Shown here: positions 1 through 11,448 of the stretch, in pieces
Layout of the letters: each line of letters begins with the position of its first letter
Numbering within the stretch: position 1 is the stretch's first letter
Assembly: GCF_001949145.1 (NCBI RefSeq)
Contig: NW_019091364.1
Span: 2,811,739-2,875,738, forward strand
Reading direction: 5' to 3'
Origin: Acanthaster planci
Lineage: Eukaryota > Echinodermata > Asteroidea > Valvatida > Acanthasteridae
Length of the DNA stretch: 64,000 nt
Notes under the pieces: generated by a model
Told to the model about the DNA's origin: nothing
Database searches by the model: none
Seen by the model: the letters and a program-made list of their open reading frames with translations, nothing else
Translations under genes and position numbers: made by a program

Positions 1-1538
1 CGTAGCTGCTATACAACTGACGTATAGACATGTACGTGTATATACATGTACACATGTGAGTGTCCTTGTCACAGGATGTGTAGATTAAATCTGTTGACTT
101 GCTAGAAATCTAGCACGCAGTGAGTCCTACTTTCCTGGGGACTGGTCGGAGCAAAGTTGAGCTCCAAGGCCCCAAAAACAGTTCAGATGCCCCTCCAACT
201 AGCTTCACTCGTGTTAGCTAGTGTATACTGCAACGTACAATATGGGTACCTGCACATGTACACGGCCTTTGCTAAACTGTGTGAGTGCTGGTTTTGCCAG
301 TGTGAATTGTGAATTGAGCATGAGGTCATGCTCATTTTACTTCGGTGGGTGGGTCGCTAACTGAGGTCACCGCCATATGCAGTGTACAGTGCATGTGACC
401 TCAGACATGGCAAGGGCTTTTTTGCTGTAATCAGACTGTATGTGCATGCTACAGTAGGTATCTGTGCGTGGCTATGGCTAAATTTACATTCATAAATTCC
501 TCAAACAGTTCAACAACCTGCAATTTGACCGTGTAAGTGCATTAGCATTTGATAATGCCCCCCTGAGAAGTGATAATGCCCGCTGTGTGAATCACATGCT
601 GGCACCTGGATACGATTTACGAGGCAGTTGAATGGATTCTGATTGGTCAAGAGTCTGTATGCACGTGGCTTGCCACGCGCGTGCCAATTGCACTAGGAAT
701 ATTCCATAAAGTGGACGGGGGTGTCCGGGAAAATGAAAGTAAAACTCTCGAACAAAATCGCTGAAAATCCATCAATGAATATGTGCATTAGTCGTGTCCA
801 ATCACATATTTATTCACTGTTATTTTATGGTTCATCATTTTTTTATCGTTGGACTAGGCAGATACGTGTTAGATGAGGGAACATGTCGGCCTGTTCAAAT
901 AACTTTTGCCGTTCATTCAAGTCAGTTCAACTTCTTGCTGAAGAACAAAACTGAATAAATGCATATGGAAACATGGCATAAGGACTAGTAAATTGAGACA
1001 AGACATATCACACGTACACCAGTACGTGTAAACTCACTTGCAGATGAAAAAAATGATAAATTCTAATCCTGGTTTACATGTGCATGTATATCTCCGGCAG
1101 GCTCATATGTGACTGGAAATGGTAATAATATCTAATTTTGCTCTGTGTTCGTCTCTGTTCGCTTTTCTGATGTAGGAAAAGTCTCCACGTCATCGTGACA
1201 AAATACCAAATGTGTCACTGTAGAAATAGTGAAACCCCAGCAAGTTTTGTTTGCATATATCCTAAGCGTCCATTGTTAATCCTAAGTAGGCCTACTTCTA
1301 ATTCAGTGCCATTCACTGTGAACTTGTGGTTCACCTTTGTTGGATCGGGGATCAGAGGCCTGGGGTGATACATGTACGGTTTGGGATTTTATTTTGATTG
1401 GGGACACACGGGGGGGTGTCTGTGAAGTGAATAACTAGTGGCACTGTGTGCTGGACTGCTATTGATTTTGTCAGGTTAGGTACATGTACTACGAGTTCCT
1501 GTGAAGTCAAACCTACATTGTATCTCATCCATACCAGA

Positions 1539-1775
1539 GGCCAATTTCGTAGAGCAGCTTAAGCACAACATTTGCTTAAGCGTGAAAAACCTTGCTTAAA
1601 AAACAAATGTTACCAGGTCAAACTCTATTTGTTTGTTAGCTAACCAACAGACAGCTTAATATGATCCCAAAACAACATACATCACAAGGAGTTTTGGTTG
1701 GTTACCTGATTTATCAAGCAAGGTTTTCTCGCGCTTAAGCAAATTTTGTGTTTAAGCAGCTCTATGAAAATGGCC
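1539..1775. repeat. MITE with long imperfect terminal inverted repeats
   Basis: The left end (GGCCAATTTCGTAGAGCAGC...) is matched by the reverse complement of the right end (GGCCATTTTCATAGAGCTGC...). The arms run about 44 bp, both containing GCTTAAGC, with few mismatches. The element is about 237 bp and has no coding capacity, as expected of a non-autonomous DNA transposon. Target-site duplications are not clear. A related terminal sequence appears near 2073-2096 and another near 18730. Confidence 0.75.
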
Positions 1776-1823
1776 CCAGTTGATTTTCAAATTTCAATAG
1801 TCTGACCTGTTGGAGTTAAACAG

Positions 1824-2096
1824 GCTCTGTCCAGTCTTGTGCCAGTAATTACACGTACAGTGACATGCTAAAAATTGGTTAGACGAAAAGCCACATGCAG
1901 AACTATGCTTTGTTTTTTTAAAGAGTCTCGGCCCAGTTTTGTACGGGTAATTGTCACCTGCTAAGCAAAGCTTGGCCGGGAACCAGTCACGAGACACACA
2001 GAGTGCATGACATTTTGGCTGGTGACTCCCTTTTGCTCGGCAAAGTTTTTTATTTGTTTGCAAATTGCAGTGCTGAGCAAGTCTGTGAAATTGGCC
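1824..2096. repeat. Degenerate repeat ending in a MITE-like terminus
   Basis: Two loosely similar segments of about 105 bp (from about 1829 and about 1931, each starting CAGT.TTGT) are followed by a terminus reading GAAATTGGCCC at 2085-2095. That terminus resembles the end of the MITE at 1539-1775. This is probably an older, rearranged member of the same family lying just upstream of the first CREB coding exon. Confidence 0.35.
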
Positions 2097-2175
2097 CTTG
2101 ATCGTTTGTCAAACTGCTGTCTGTTTTTTCCTCGCTCTTAGAATCGTACCACACTCGGAGAATTCGCAGTAAAGC

Positions 2176-2244
2176 ATGGAGGAAGAAACTAACACTGATA
2201 ACAGCACTGCCAACAACAGTGCCACTACAGAGGAAAAAATACAG
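2176..2244 (+). CDS. CREB1-like: CREB exon 1 (first coding exon)
   Basis: It encodes residues 1-23, starting MEEETNTDN and rich in Asn, Thr and Glu. The exon opens at 2142 after a good polypyrimidine tract and AG, so about 34 nt are 5' UTR. It ends in phase 0 at ACAG|GTAAGC. The start assignment rests on this being the first ATG and in frame with exon 2. Confidence 0.75.
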
Positions 2245-5200
2245 GTAAGCATTCCGACACGTTTTCCCCTCAGTGTTTGACCGGAGTAGGGGGAGCCATT
2301 TTATACCCCTCCCCCTACATTTTGGTAGTGAGAAACAGAAAGTCTGCAGCCTTGGGTTATTTTCAACGGGCAAATTTGGGGAGCAAATGATAAAAGAACA
2401 TTAAGCGCACTGTTCGTTGGATTTCTGGTCGTCAACCAACCTCCTTCCTTTTCTCCCTCAAGGCTGGGAGGGATTTCAGGCACTGCAAGGATGGTCTAGT
2501 TTTACCGAGGCCACGAGTGGCAGCTGGCACTGATCGGCCATTCGTGTGCCGCAGCTGAGAGCAGTGTTTGATACATTGGCAAGCGTTGCTGCAGAATGTT
2601 AACCCCTTGACGACAGGAATTTTTTTTGAATTATTTTTTTGAATTACACAGTGAAAAGGCTCATTGTTCAGTGGCATGTGGCTGTACTCACGCTTCCACA
2701 TTCCCATTGCCTGTTTTCAAAGTGGGGGCTATTGTGAAGCTGGTGATTATGATGCAAATTCGGTCTTTTCATTTCTGGGCTACACACAAAGGGCAATCAT
2801 CATATACAAAAGAGCCAGGGTCTGCCTTCTTTCACCGTGTTTGCTCGAGCGTGGGCCGAGAATAATAGCTGAAAAGCGGGCTGAGGATCTCAATTTTCAC
2901 GGCGGCTCTTACCGTCTCCCGGCGCGTAGGGGCTAACAAGCACTTTGTTTTGTTTCAGTCTCTGTCCTACATGTATGCTGCAGTCGTCAGTCCCTTTAAT
3001 CACTCTCCTGTGACTTCTTGGAAACAAGTGATCAGGCCTGTGGATTCATACTTAGTGATTCTCTAAAAAAAGTCCAAATGTGCCTTATGCATTTGGAATT
3101 TTTTTTGTTTTTAGGACAGCACAATCTTTCAATTTGTAGTTGTTCTATTCTTAATTTTAGGGCTTCAGAAGAAGTCTGCATTTGTATGGATCAGTGGTCT
3201 GAAGTGGGAACAGTTCGTGGTCCCGTAACAGTTTTGGTCGTGGTAAACTTTTCCAGACATGCAGAGTTTTCAAGATTGCCCTCCCGTTGATCTCCACAGT
3301 TGGTCTCGGAGCATTTGCAAAGGGCCTTAATCAATTGAGTAAACCCCAGCGTTTTTCTCATGTGGTTTCCTCGGTACAGATTATCTCAACTCAAGCCCTG
3401 CCTGTGTCGGTGGTCATGCCCGGGATTTCCAGCCAGCCTGTGGCGGTGACGTCTGTTATCCAGTCCAACAGCACCCAGCCGTCGGTCATCCAGACTACCC
3501 CGCTGCACACGGTCCAAGTTCAGGTGAGTTGCTCTCGCTGTAACCTCTGTCCCTGTCGACTGCAGCAGGATGCGCCGTTGGTCCAGAATTGTTGCACCTC
3601 GTTGCACTGACACATGGCGGTGAACATAAGTGGCAGAGTGGCACACTGTTTCCGCTTGACAGGGCCAAGGCTGGGTTTTATCCACTGCACTCCCCAGTGC
3701 CAGAAAATCCACCAGTGCAATTTTGGTGCATTTCGTTGCATTCAGCGGGTTCTCATTTAAGCTGCGTTGCACTCTGTTGCGTTCACCCTTTTTTTTATAT
3801 TTTCGGCTGTGGTGCACTCTGTTGCATTCAGCATGGTTCCCATTTTAGCTGCGTTGCATTCGCTTGCATTTGATGGGATTCTCAATTCAGGTTTGTGGCA
3901 GTCTGTTGCATTCAGCATGGTTCCCATTTCAGCTGCGTTGCATTCACTTGCATTTGATGGGTTTATTGCATTCAGCATGGTTCCCATTTCAGCTTTGTTG
4001 CATTCAGGAGGGTTCTCATTTGAGCCGCATTGCACTCTGTTGCATGCCAATGTGGCAATTGCTACCTACAAGTACATGTACATTCATGTGTGTACGCATA
4101 TAAAATGGCTCCTCGCACAGCTTTCCATCGTGCTTTGGACACCTAAAATGGGCATTCCGATTTCTGATCTGTCAATGTTAGCAGGTGTCCAGCCCATCAG
4201 ACAAAGCTGGCTCAGCCAACTGTAAGTTTGCCATTCAAACCACTCTGTGGTGTGATTTTTAATAATCGCACATGGTGTTGACAGTTTTACATGTGTGAAT
4301 TTTTTTTCCCCGTTCCCCTCAGGTGACCCCAGTGCAGGACGGAGAAGAACAACCAGCGGTCGTTCCAGACACCGAGGTTGATCGCAAGAGGCGACAGGAC
4401 ATCCTGTCACGCAGACCCTCATACAGGTCAGTGTGCCAGTGCCAGTGAGGCTTGCGGGAAAAATTGTGGCTACGGCTGAAGGAAAACACATTAGTCAATG
4501 GAAGCCACTGGCTGCAGCCACTTTGCATAGGCATGTGTGCCAGTTACTCCTCAGCTACAACCAGGACTCTCCGATGAAGCTGAGGATGGACAGGACTGGT
4601 GGTCACGTTAAAAGTGGGTCCAGTAATTATGCCGTCGGAAACTGTGCTGGATCATATTTAGGCCCCGTGTAGGGCAGGTGTCCCCTTTTCGGATCTTTGC
4701 ACAGGTTGAAATAGCATGCTCCGCTTGACTTAACGTGTGGAAACTGGACTGATGTGGTAGGCGATGGAATGTAAAGTTGTAAAGGAGCCTTTCAAGATCT
4801 TCCCAATGAAAACTTCGACATGCCCTAGTCACTTCCATCTGAGCAGGAGGACAGGGGCTTTGCAATGTCCATACCTTTTGGTGAAAATCGAAGGTTGGCA
4901 CATCAATGTAAAGTAGTAATTTTTGGGGTGTCCTTACTGACTCTTTGTTGCTGTCCGTGTGCAGGAAGATCCTGAACGACCTGTCCTCCACAGACACCCC
5001 AGGGGTGGCCAGGATTGAAGAGGAGAACACCGAGGAAGATAACGCAGGTACCATCACCTTGGCAGGTGCTGCGGGCCTCCATGGATTCCAGACAGGTACT
5101 TGTATACCGAGTCATTTAGTTTATCCTGCAGTTACCCTGGTTGTAGCACCTCTGCAGGACCTGTAGGCCACCATGGGTTCTCAATGAGTGCTCCTACACC

Positions 5201-7227
5201 ATTTCAATGCTTTCATTGCATGTGAAACTGTTAGTCGGTAGCCTGCAGGTAGCACCTGCTTTAAGCACCTACATGTAGGTCCTGCAGGTGTTAATCAATT
5301 TCCAGCAGGTGTTTTCAAGCCTTATGAAAGCCCCAAGTATGTATGTTAAAATTTGACCTCTTCAGCACAGACTACCTACATGGACATCACCTGTACAGGT
5401 GCCACAGTCTCCTACAGGTTCTGCAAGCCCTTTTACCAGCTTGGTGGACGGACACTATCACCTTACTAGATGCAGTACTCCGTGGATTACAGTAATTCAG
5501 ACCTTCTCAACCACTCACTGTGTATCGCACCTGTTGCTCTTAAAAAGGTGAAGCCGTCCCTGACACGGAAACTGATCAGAACTCTCAAGAAATTTCAGTT
5601 ACCGGAGAGAAACCTACCTTGATCCATTTTCCAAGCTTCTTAGCCATAACATGTAATTTACGAGATTTTTTTTGTATGTCTTCGTCTCTTTGACAGTGAT
5701 GACCACAGGAGGAGCAACCATCCAGATTGCCAACCCGGCTGAGATGCCCAGCCTGCAGACGCTGACCATGACCAACGCGGGGGCGCCGGCCGGCACCATT
5801 GTCCAGTCGATACAGACCCAGGATGGCACACAGCAATTCTTTGTCCCAACAGCTTCAGGTCGGTAAATGGTGAAGCAGCCAACCAGGAAGTCGTCAGTTC
5901 CCTGAGGAAAGACTGATTTTTGAACCTGGTTACTTTCTGACACCTTTTTTGTGGGCAGGGATAGGGGTTTTCTGGGAGAGTTTTTGATTGTTTCACTGTC
6001 TCAGCATCCTCCAAATTCTAAGTTTTAAATCTGATGGGGACTGATTAAGTATTGAATGGGGATTCAGAGTCCCCCCGTTTATAGTTCACCTCTTGTGCAT
6101 TCCGGGTCATTATCTTAGGGTTCTTTTTTATTTGTATAAAAATTAAGAACAATTTGAGATGTTTATAGACAATTTTTTTCAATACGATAAAGGTGACATT
6201 CTTGAATGCAAACATAACACCTAAAATTTGCAGCCGAGTGCCCGGCTTTAAAGCCTTGGTGGGGGCTTTGGTGATGAGTAATATCTGACAGACTGCCAGA
6301 CTACTTCCATAGGTTTAGAGCTCTGCAGCTTGGACCAGACTTTCCAATGTTGCCAACTGTAATGTGTAGTTAACCCCCCCCCCCACTCGCCGCTGCAGGT
6401 GACATCCAGGCCTACCAGATTCGGCCGGCGACCAGCCTCCCGCAGGGGGTGGTGATGGCCAGCACCAACCTCCAGTCCTCGGGCCACATACACGTCCACG
6501 AGGAGGCTGGCCGGAAGCGGGAGCTGAGGCTCATGAAGAACAGGTGGGTTGTCCAAAACGCCAAACCCTCGCTGGTGTCCTGCCCGACCTACTTGTAATG
6601 CCAAACTGACATCACCTCTAGATTTAATTTACAGTATTAACACTGTTGAAATATGGGTCATTCCACAAGTTGGGGGCACAATTTGTGACGGTGTCCTTGT
6701 TACATCCAAAACGTTTACCACCTGTCATGACCTATAGAGTAGGTCCTTTACGTAGTAAAAATAACACACGCCTCTGTATTCAGCCTTGCAAGATGTATAA
6801 CAACGTCAATGTGGAATCCACACGCAGGGAAATAGCTGTTCATTTTATACGGAACCCATGTAACAATTGACACCGTCGCAAATTGTGCCCCACCCTCATG
6901 GAATGACCCATATACTTTCTGAATGCAGTTTATGAACAACTAATAGATTTTGATGTCCACATCCGAATCAGTCGATGGCATATCTGTGTACTGGAATAAT
7001 TGGCACAGCCCCTACAGACAGCGTCGCTCTCTCCAGTATCTCTTTTCAACGTTTGCCATTTGTGTCCTTCCCCTTCGCACAGGGAGGCCGCAAAGGAGTG
7101 CCGACGGAAGAAGAAAGAGTACATCAAGTGTCTGGAGAACCGGGTGGCGGTGCTGGAGAACCAGAACAAGACGCTCATCGAAGAACTGAAATCCCTCAAG
7201 GAGCTCTACTGCCACAAGTCGGAGTAA
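2176..7227 (+). CDS. CREB1-like: CREB/CREM/ATF1-family bZIP transcription factor, 7 coding exons
   Basis: This is a cAMP-responsive nuclear activator that binds TGACGTCA sites as a dimer. The join is 2176-2244, 3380-3523, 4323-4426, 4965-5095, 5697-5858, 6399-6543, 7083-7227; all phases agree and give 299 aa. The glutamine/valine-rich Q1 part is residues 24-75. The kinase-inducible domain has the PKA motif RRPSY with Ser104 (equivalent to human Ser133), followed by KILNDLSS for KIX binding. The Q2 part is about 150-225, with the family motif LQTLTMTNA. The basic region and leucine zipper are about 241-299, ending CHKSE. Vertebrate CREB1 is 341 aa, so the acidic N-terminal part is short. The start is the first ATG after the acceptor at 2140/2141. 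Whether this is the only CREB/CREM/ATF1 gene cannot be judged here. Confidence 0.95.
3380..3523 (+). CDS. CREB1-like: CREB exon 2 (Q1 activation region)
   Basis: It encodes residues 24-71, rich in Val, Gln, Ser and Thr, with PSVIQ and HTVQVQ motifs typical of the CREB Q1 region (human PSVIQSPQVQTVQ). It is flanked by TACAG| and CAG|GTGAGT and is phase 0 on both sides. Confidence 0.9.
3726..4047. repeat. Degenerate tandem repeat in CREB intron 2
   Basis: Variants of the core GTTGCATTCAGCATGGTTCC recur at irregular spacing (about 35-75 bp), with recurring blocks CCCATTTCAGCTGCGTTGCA and GCATTTGATGGG. The array is diverged. It opens several spurious frames on both strands, which I do not regard as genes. 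Confidence 0.75.
4323..4426 (+). CDS. CREB1-like: CREB exon 3 (first half of the KID)
   Basis: It encodes residues 72-105 and part of Arg106, with KRRQDILSRRPSY. The PKA consensus RRPS is intact. The exon-intron break falls inside the Arg codon just after SY, within the phosphorylation loop. It ends phase 2 at ACAG|GTCAGT. Confidence 0.95.
4965..5095 (+). CDS. CREB1-like: CREB exon 4 (second half of the KID), two possible donors
   Basis: It completes Arg106 and continues KILNDLSSTDTPGVARIEEE, the helix that docks on the CBP/p300 KIX domain. Two donors are in frame: 5047 (GCAG|GTACC) and 5095 (ACAG|GTACT). Both leave phase 1, so the 16 residues 134-149 (starting GTITLAG) may be optional. The long form is 299 aa and the short form 283 aa. 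Confidence 0.9.
5060..5540. repeat. Cluster of CAGGTG/CACCTG motifs in CREB intron 4
   Basis: At least seven CAGGTG or CACCTG cores lie between 5070 and 5540, often as GCAGGTG or GCACCTG, some next to TACATGTA. This may be a decayed short tandem repeat. CAGGTG is also the E-box preferred by Snail/ZEB/E-proteins. The cluster begins inside the optional part of exon 4. Confidence 0.45.
5697..5858 (+). CDS. CREB1-like: CREB exon 5 (Q2 activation region)
   Basis: It encodes residues 150-203, including GGATIQIAN and LQTLTMTNAG, which match the Q2/CAD region of CREB that contacts TFIID. It is flanked by GACAG| and TTCAG|GTCGGT and is phase 1 at both ends. Confidence 0.95.
6399..6543 (+). CDS. CREB1-like: CREB exon 6 (end of Q2, start of basic region)
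   Basis: It encodes residues 204-251, with GDIQAYQIR and GVVMAS as in CREB1 and a His-rich linker HIHVHEE. It then enters the basic region with RKRELRLMKNR. It follows a poly-C tract and GCAG, and ends phase 2 at ACAG|GTGGGT. Confidence 0.95.
6651..6913. repeat. MITE in CREB intron 6
   Basis: The left end ATATGGGTCATTCCACAAGT and the reverse complement of the right end ATATGGGTCATTCCATGAGG match over about 45 bp, both running into GGCACAATTTG.GACGGTGTC. The element is 263 bp, non-coding, and ends about 170 bp before exon 7. Confidence 0.85.
7083..7227 (+). CDS. CREB1-like: CREB exon 7 (bZIP) with stop codon
   Basis: It encodes residues 252-299: EAAKECRRKKKEY, LENRVAVLENQNK and the C-terminus CHKSE before TAA at 7225. 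The DNA-contact residues and heptad leucines match CREB/CREM almost exactly. It follows CGCACAG|. Confidence 0.98.
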
Positions 7228-7818
7228 CAAAAAATCCACGGTGATCGCCCGGAGCCAGTGTCTCGCCATTCAGAAGAATGGATTTTTACTGTGTTTTTTT
7301 AATGTTTTTTTTGTTCTTTTGCTAGTTTCTTGTCTGCAAAGAGAGTCACTTTGGAGAGTGATTTCTTTCTTACCTGACAAGCAGGTTTTATTAATCATCT
7401 CAGCTGGTTGTGCGTTCCAAAGTCACTGTGGACGGTTGAGTAATAAGGTGAACCAGCATCATTCTTTGGTGCAGACGGGCACTAGCTCAGACGGGAATAG
7501 GTATGTCCAGATGTCTCTTAGTCCAAATAAGCAGTACGTTGCGTTGCCGACAGTCTCGCCGCCCATTGGAAAACCAAGATGGCCCCCTCTGTTTGTTGCC
7601 TAAAACTTTGTTGTTGCATCTTCTAGAGTAGGAACGAGTGTAGGTAAAGTTTTAGTCCTTTTCATTGTTTCTGTTCAGCATTTTGTTGGAAGACAAGTCT
7701 GAAAGCATTGATCTGTTGTCAGAATGTGAAAACCTTCCAATGTTCTGTTCACTATGGGTGGAACTGAATGTTAGGTTGGAATTAAATTTGTAATGTTCTT
7801 TACATGTAGTCTTGCGCC

Positions 7819-8135
7819 CATTAACCCTAACAGTCCCGAATGCTACAAGGTACTACTTGGTAGTAAAATGTAGTACTCGGCCCTGTCGCTTGTTAGAGGA
7901 CATGACATTAACCTTCTCTGAAGCCATAAAATACAATCGAGAAGACAATGTACCATACAGTGCTGTGGCACTGTGAATGCATGGTTTCATTGTTTTCTGT
8001 ACGAGTAACAATGGAATAAACCTAGCCAGAAATAGTAATTTGTAGCACTAGGTCCTTCAGGCTCAGAGTGTTACCTGGTATTTTGTAGTACTGAGTACTC
8101 TAAGCCAAACAACGCCCACACTGTTAGGGTTAATG
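7819..8135. repeat. MITE in or just after the CREB 3' UTR
   Basis: A perfect 15-bp inverted repeat, CATTAACCCTAACAG at 7819 and its complement at 8121-8135, bounds 317 bp. Internal segments with GTAGTACT also pair imperfectly. It contains an AATAAA at 8015, so it may supply the CREB polyadenylation signal. Confidence 0.7.
8015..8020 (+). terminator. Candidate poly(A) signal AATAAA for CREB
   Basis: This AATAAA lies about 790 nt after the CREB stop. Another AATAAA is at 8527-8532. Which one is used cannot be decided from sequence. Confidence 0.4.
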
Positions 8136-10990
8136 TAAGGGAGTTAGGTTCATGGAGAACGTGTGCGTTTTGAGTCGTTTATAATTGTGGTTTAACTTGG
8201 GGGCCAGGGCCCGAGTTTTTGTTCCATTAACAACTGCTTATAGGTCTGCCGTCCTGGCATGTACATAAACTGTTTCCCCCAGAGTACCGTAAGAACAGAG
8301 AAATATATATATACTCAGGCATTTCAAAAAAGAGATGCAACTCATATGTCGGAGAAAACTAAACGTCGTTCTTTGGTAAGTTAAACGAATGAATTGCCGT
8401 TGATGCTCCCGAAATGAACTGATTTGTTGTGATTGATTCAACTGATCATTTATTTCTTGGGCCGTGGAATGAACAGCTTTTGTTTCGGAGAGCTGTTATA
8501 GTTTATAAAGAATGTAGGATTTTGTGAATAAATCAAACCTAATCACAACATGTTTATTGTTCAATTCCAGTTGGGAATGTCGGTGTCGACTTTGCGAGTA
8601 GCCAAGATTTTTATTTGGCATGTCTGACAATGCGTCTTTGGGAAAAACTTGACCCAAGAGCAACCGGCTTTCCGTTACTGTCCGGACCATCAAGGATTTA
8701 CTTTCCAATTGTCACCAAGTATTTCAGCGTCTCTTGTATTTGCTGTGTAAATATAAGCCTTATAAATACCTGTGTATACCTGGAAACGAATTAATTGGAG
8801 AAAATGTAAGCTGAATACTTCAGTGTGTGTATATATATCGATTCTTCCAGCACACTTGCAGTATTTAGATGCTTGAAAAAAGCCTTCGGTGTCCCTGTGG
8901 ATGTCGTTTTAAGTGTTTTATTGTGTCGGGTACTGTCAATATTCCAACCAAGACACATTGAATTAAGACAGTCATCACATCCTGGATTCACTGGTCGACT
9001 TTGTCGTCAGATTCGTGTACATGTCCTCTTAGTAGCACAAAATTGTACAATGTTTCGTTTTGGTTGGTTGGTTTTTTAGTTCGTTTGTGTTTTTTGGTTG
9101 CATTGTACATGCTCAGTACGTGTAGCTTAGGGCAAGTTTGAGTGCCAACTAGAGTTGACAGCTAGTCAGTTGCCTTTTAACAATGCCAGCCCACAATACA
9201 GCCACAATTGAACGGCCCTCACCTTGTACGGGTTACAACTCTAGCGGCAGACAGCTGTGCTAAAGCACATGACCCCCGCCGCACTAAAATAACATCGGCT
9301 ATTAATAACCAGTGGTGTGGTTCATGCCCCAGGGCCAGATTCCAAATGGTCGTCGAGACGGTCCAAACCATCCGTCATGCAGGCTTTTTTTTTTTTTTTT
9401 TTACCGAACCACAGGTTAACAATTGTGCCTCGAACTTGCCCTTGCCAAGCTTCGTGCGGATGATCGTGAGACGGCTGAGCGCCTTTTAGTCTTGCATGTA
9501 TTTTAAGTGTCTAATCGGCCGAAACACGCTGCACACAATTGCAGACATGTACCGGTACTGGAGGTTGTTTCATCTCTTGGTTGGGAAGTCGAGGCTCATT
9601 GACGCTGTCAGTTGTATCCCACCCCGCGTTCGTGTCGGCCAACTGTAGACATTGACGAAGAATGCTGTAAAATTAAAGCTGAAAGTATATGCTACATTCA
9701 GTAATCTGTTGTCGTGTCTGTATTGTTTGTTTGAAAGTTGAAAAGAATTGCTCTTGGTATCAAGATTTTGCGGGAGAATCTGGAACAACGTGTAGTGCAA
9801 TAAGAACCGGTCAAAATGGAGTCAAATTTGGAACAATTTACTTCCCACGTAGCTTGAGTATCCGTATTTAATGCAGAATGTGGGAATATTGAAAGTTGTT
9901 CGTAGTTAGATCTATAAACACTTATTAAACAGTGGAATACGTTTTACACCATGAGTTCTTTTGTAAGAGTAAATGAATAATGTCGAAGAAACGTGGCAGA
10001 TTTCACATTGTAAAATCAAAACAAAACTAACCTACTTGCCCCCAAAATAATAATTGAATATCTACCGGGTCGCATTGTTTTCCAAAAGAAGCCACGGAAA
10101 AGTCTCTTGCCAACTAAGGCTACGAACGCGGTCTATATACATGTAGGAAATCACGTAATATGAACGCCCATTATTTTAAACCTCACCCGAGAAAAATCAT
10201 TTTCCGATGAAAAGTTTATGCAAAATGAAACTGGAGTAAGTTACGCACACGTAATGATCTAATATACGCAGAAATAAATTTAAAAAAATTACTGGACCCC
10301 AGATGCGATAATTTACGTACAGTTTTGTACACAGAGAGCAAGTAACCCCAGTTGTCTTCACCGAAGATACTTCCTGGGCAAGGTATTCATCGAAAGTTGG
10401 ATTGCGTTTTTACCTCTATCGTCCCAAATACTTTCCAGCTGTCACACGAGCCGGGCGCACAGCGAGGGTTTTGTTTGCCTGTTACAAAATACATGTATCT
10501 CCTGTATTATAGGTTCATCGACAAACTTCCACATTTTTTTATGGGCTGTGGAGACACGGTAAGACGAGAATCGATGTGGAAGTATTCCTTGCAACGTATT
10601 TAAAATGTTTCCCATTCACCACTTTTGTTTACACTTACAAACTACATAATGTTTTGCTTTACGGGGTTTGCTTTAAAATCTTTCGTTCCATTCAGCCACC
10701 CTGCACCCTCGTACGCAACGGACATGCGCGTACAGCATCACGTGCGTGTGTGGCATGTTATTACTCCAAAAGTGCGAGTCATTGACGGTTGGCTGAGGTC
10801 CCCTACTATGCGAACATTCTTCAGGTCTATAGTCCTATTATGCATTACAAAAAAGCCTTTACTAAACCCTAAAAGTAATAAAAATGTACTTGTAAAATTT
10901 AGTAAAAATGACTAGGCATTAGTCAGACTAATCCAATTAAAACTTAATATGCGGGTTATTAACATGTTAAGCAAAATAGCAGGCCTCTGT
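8136..10990. other. CREB 3' flank and intergenic DNA, no gene seen
   Basis: AT-rich sequence with an 18-nt poly-T run near 9385-9402 and no convincing coding frame. It separates the CREB gene from the convergent adhesion GPCR. A possible MITE is at 9125-9450. The rest shows nothing I can name. Confidence 0.6.
9125..9450. repeat. Possible MITE with weak inverted ends
   Basis: The left end GCTTAGGGCAAGTTTGAG and the reverse complement of the right end (GCTTGGCAAGGGCAAGTTCGAG) share GGGCAAGTT.GAG. The arms are short and diverged, so this is tentative. Confidence 0.35.
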
Positions 10991-10996
10991 TTTATT
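10991..10996 (-). terminator. Candidate poly(A) signal for the adhesion GPCR
   Basis: TTTATT on the + strand reads AATAAA on the - strand, about 32 nt beyond the stop codon of the adhesion GPCR. Confidence 0.4.
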
Positions 10997-11027
10997 TTTT
11001 AGAAGAAAGTGAGAGGGCGCTCCCTTT

Positions 11028-11448
11028 TTATGTACGACTTTGAGACGAACTCTGGATGCTTGAGAAATTTCTGATCTGTTCCACGCAGAACAGCCTTTTC
11101 AACCCCTTCCTGCCCGTCTTTTTCGCCACGATGAAGAGCAAGAAGATGGCCAGCCCGAGCAGTGAGTTCAGAACGGCGAAGATCCATTGGAAGACGGAGG
11201 TGGCCTCCTCGACAGCGAGGAACCCGACCGCCCAGGTCCCACCCAGCAGCAGGCTGATCGGTAGCATTAGGCGACCGTGGCGGATGGCGGCGTCCACGCT
11301 GGTCTCACGGCGGGTGCGGGTGGTCTCCACGCGCTGGCAGACCAAACGGCGCACGAGGAGAACAAAGACGAGGACGTTGAAGAGAAGCATTACGCCAACG
11401 GGAAGGAGAACGCCAAAGTAGAGCGCGTTGCCAGGAGGCAAGAAACAG
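11028..11448 (-). CDS. aGPCR exon 19: TM5-TM7 and tail, stop codon
   Basis: It encodes residues 878-1017: CFLPPGNALYFGVLL (TM5), LLLGGTWAVGF (TM6, family motif LLG-TW-FG) and FQWIFAVLNSLLGLAIFLLF (TM7). The tail is about 30 residues, Ser/Arg-rich. The stop is TAA at 11028-11030. Confidence 0.95.

Larger units (their letters stand above)
1..2141. other. 5' flank of the CREB gene, no coding sequence seen
   Basis: I see no supported exon here. A CCAAT-type motif on the - strand (ATTGGTC near 645) and a palindromic GAATATTCC near 697 lie in a moderately GC-rich patch (about 600-740) that could belong to a promoter. An untranslated first exon probably lies here or further upstream, because the first coding exon is preceded by a splice acceptor. 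A MITE occupies 1539-1775. Confidence 0.5.

Noticed and set aside
3767-4225. 152-aa open frame on the + strand
   Set aside because: Produced by the degenerate tandem repeat in CREB intron 2; the peptide repeats HSVAFSMVPI-type units.
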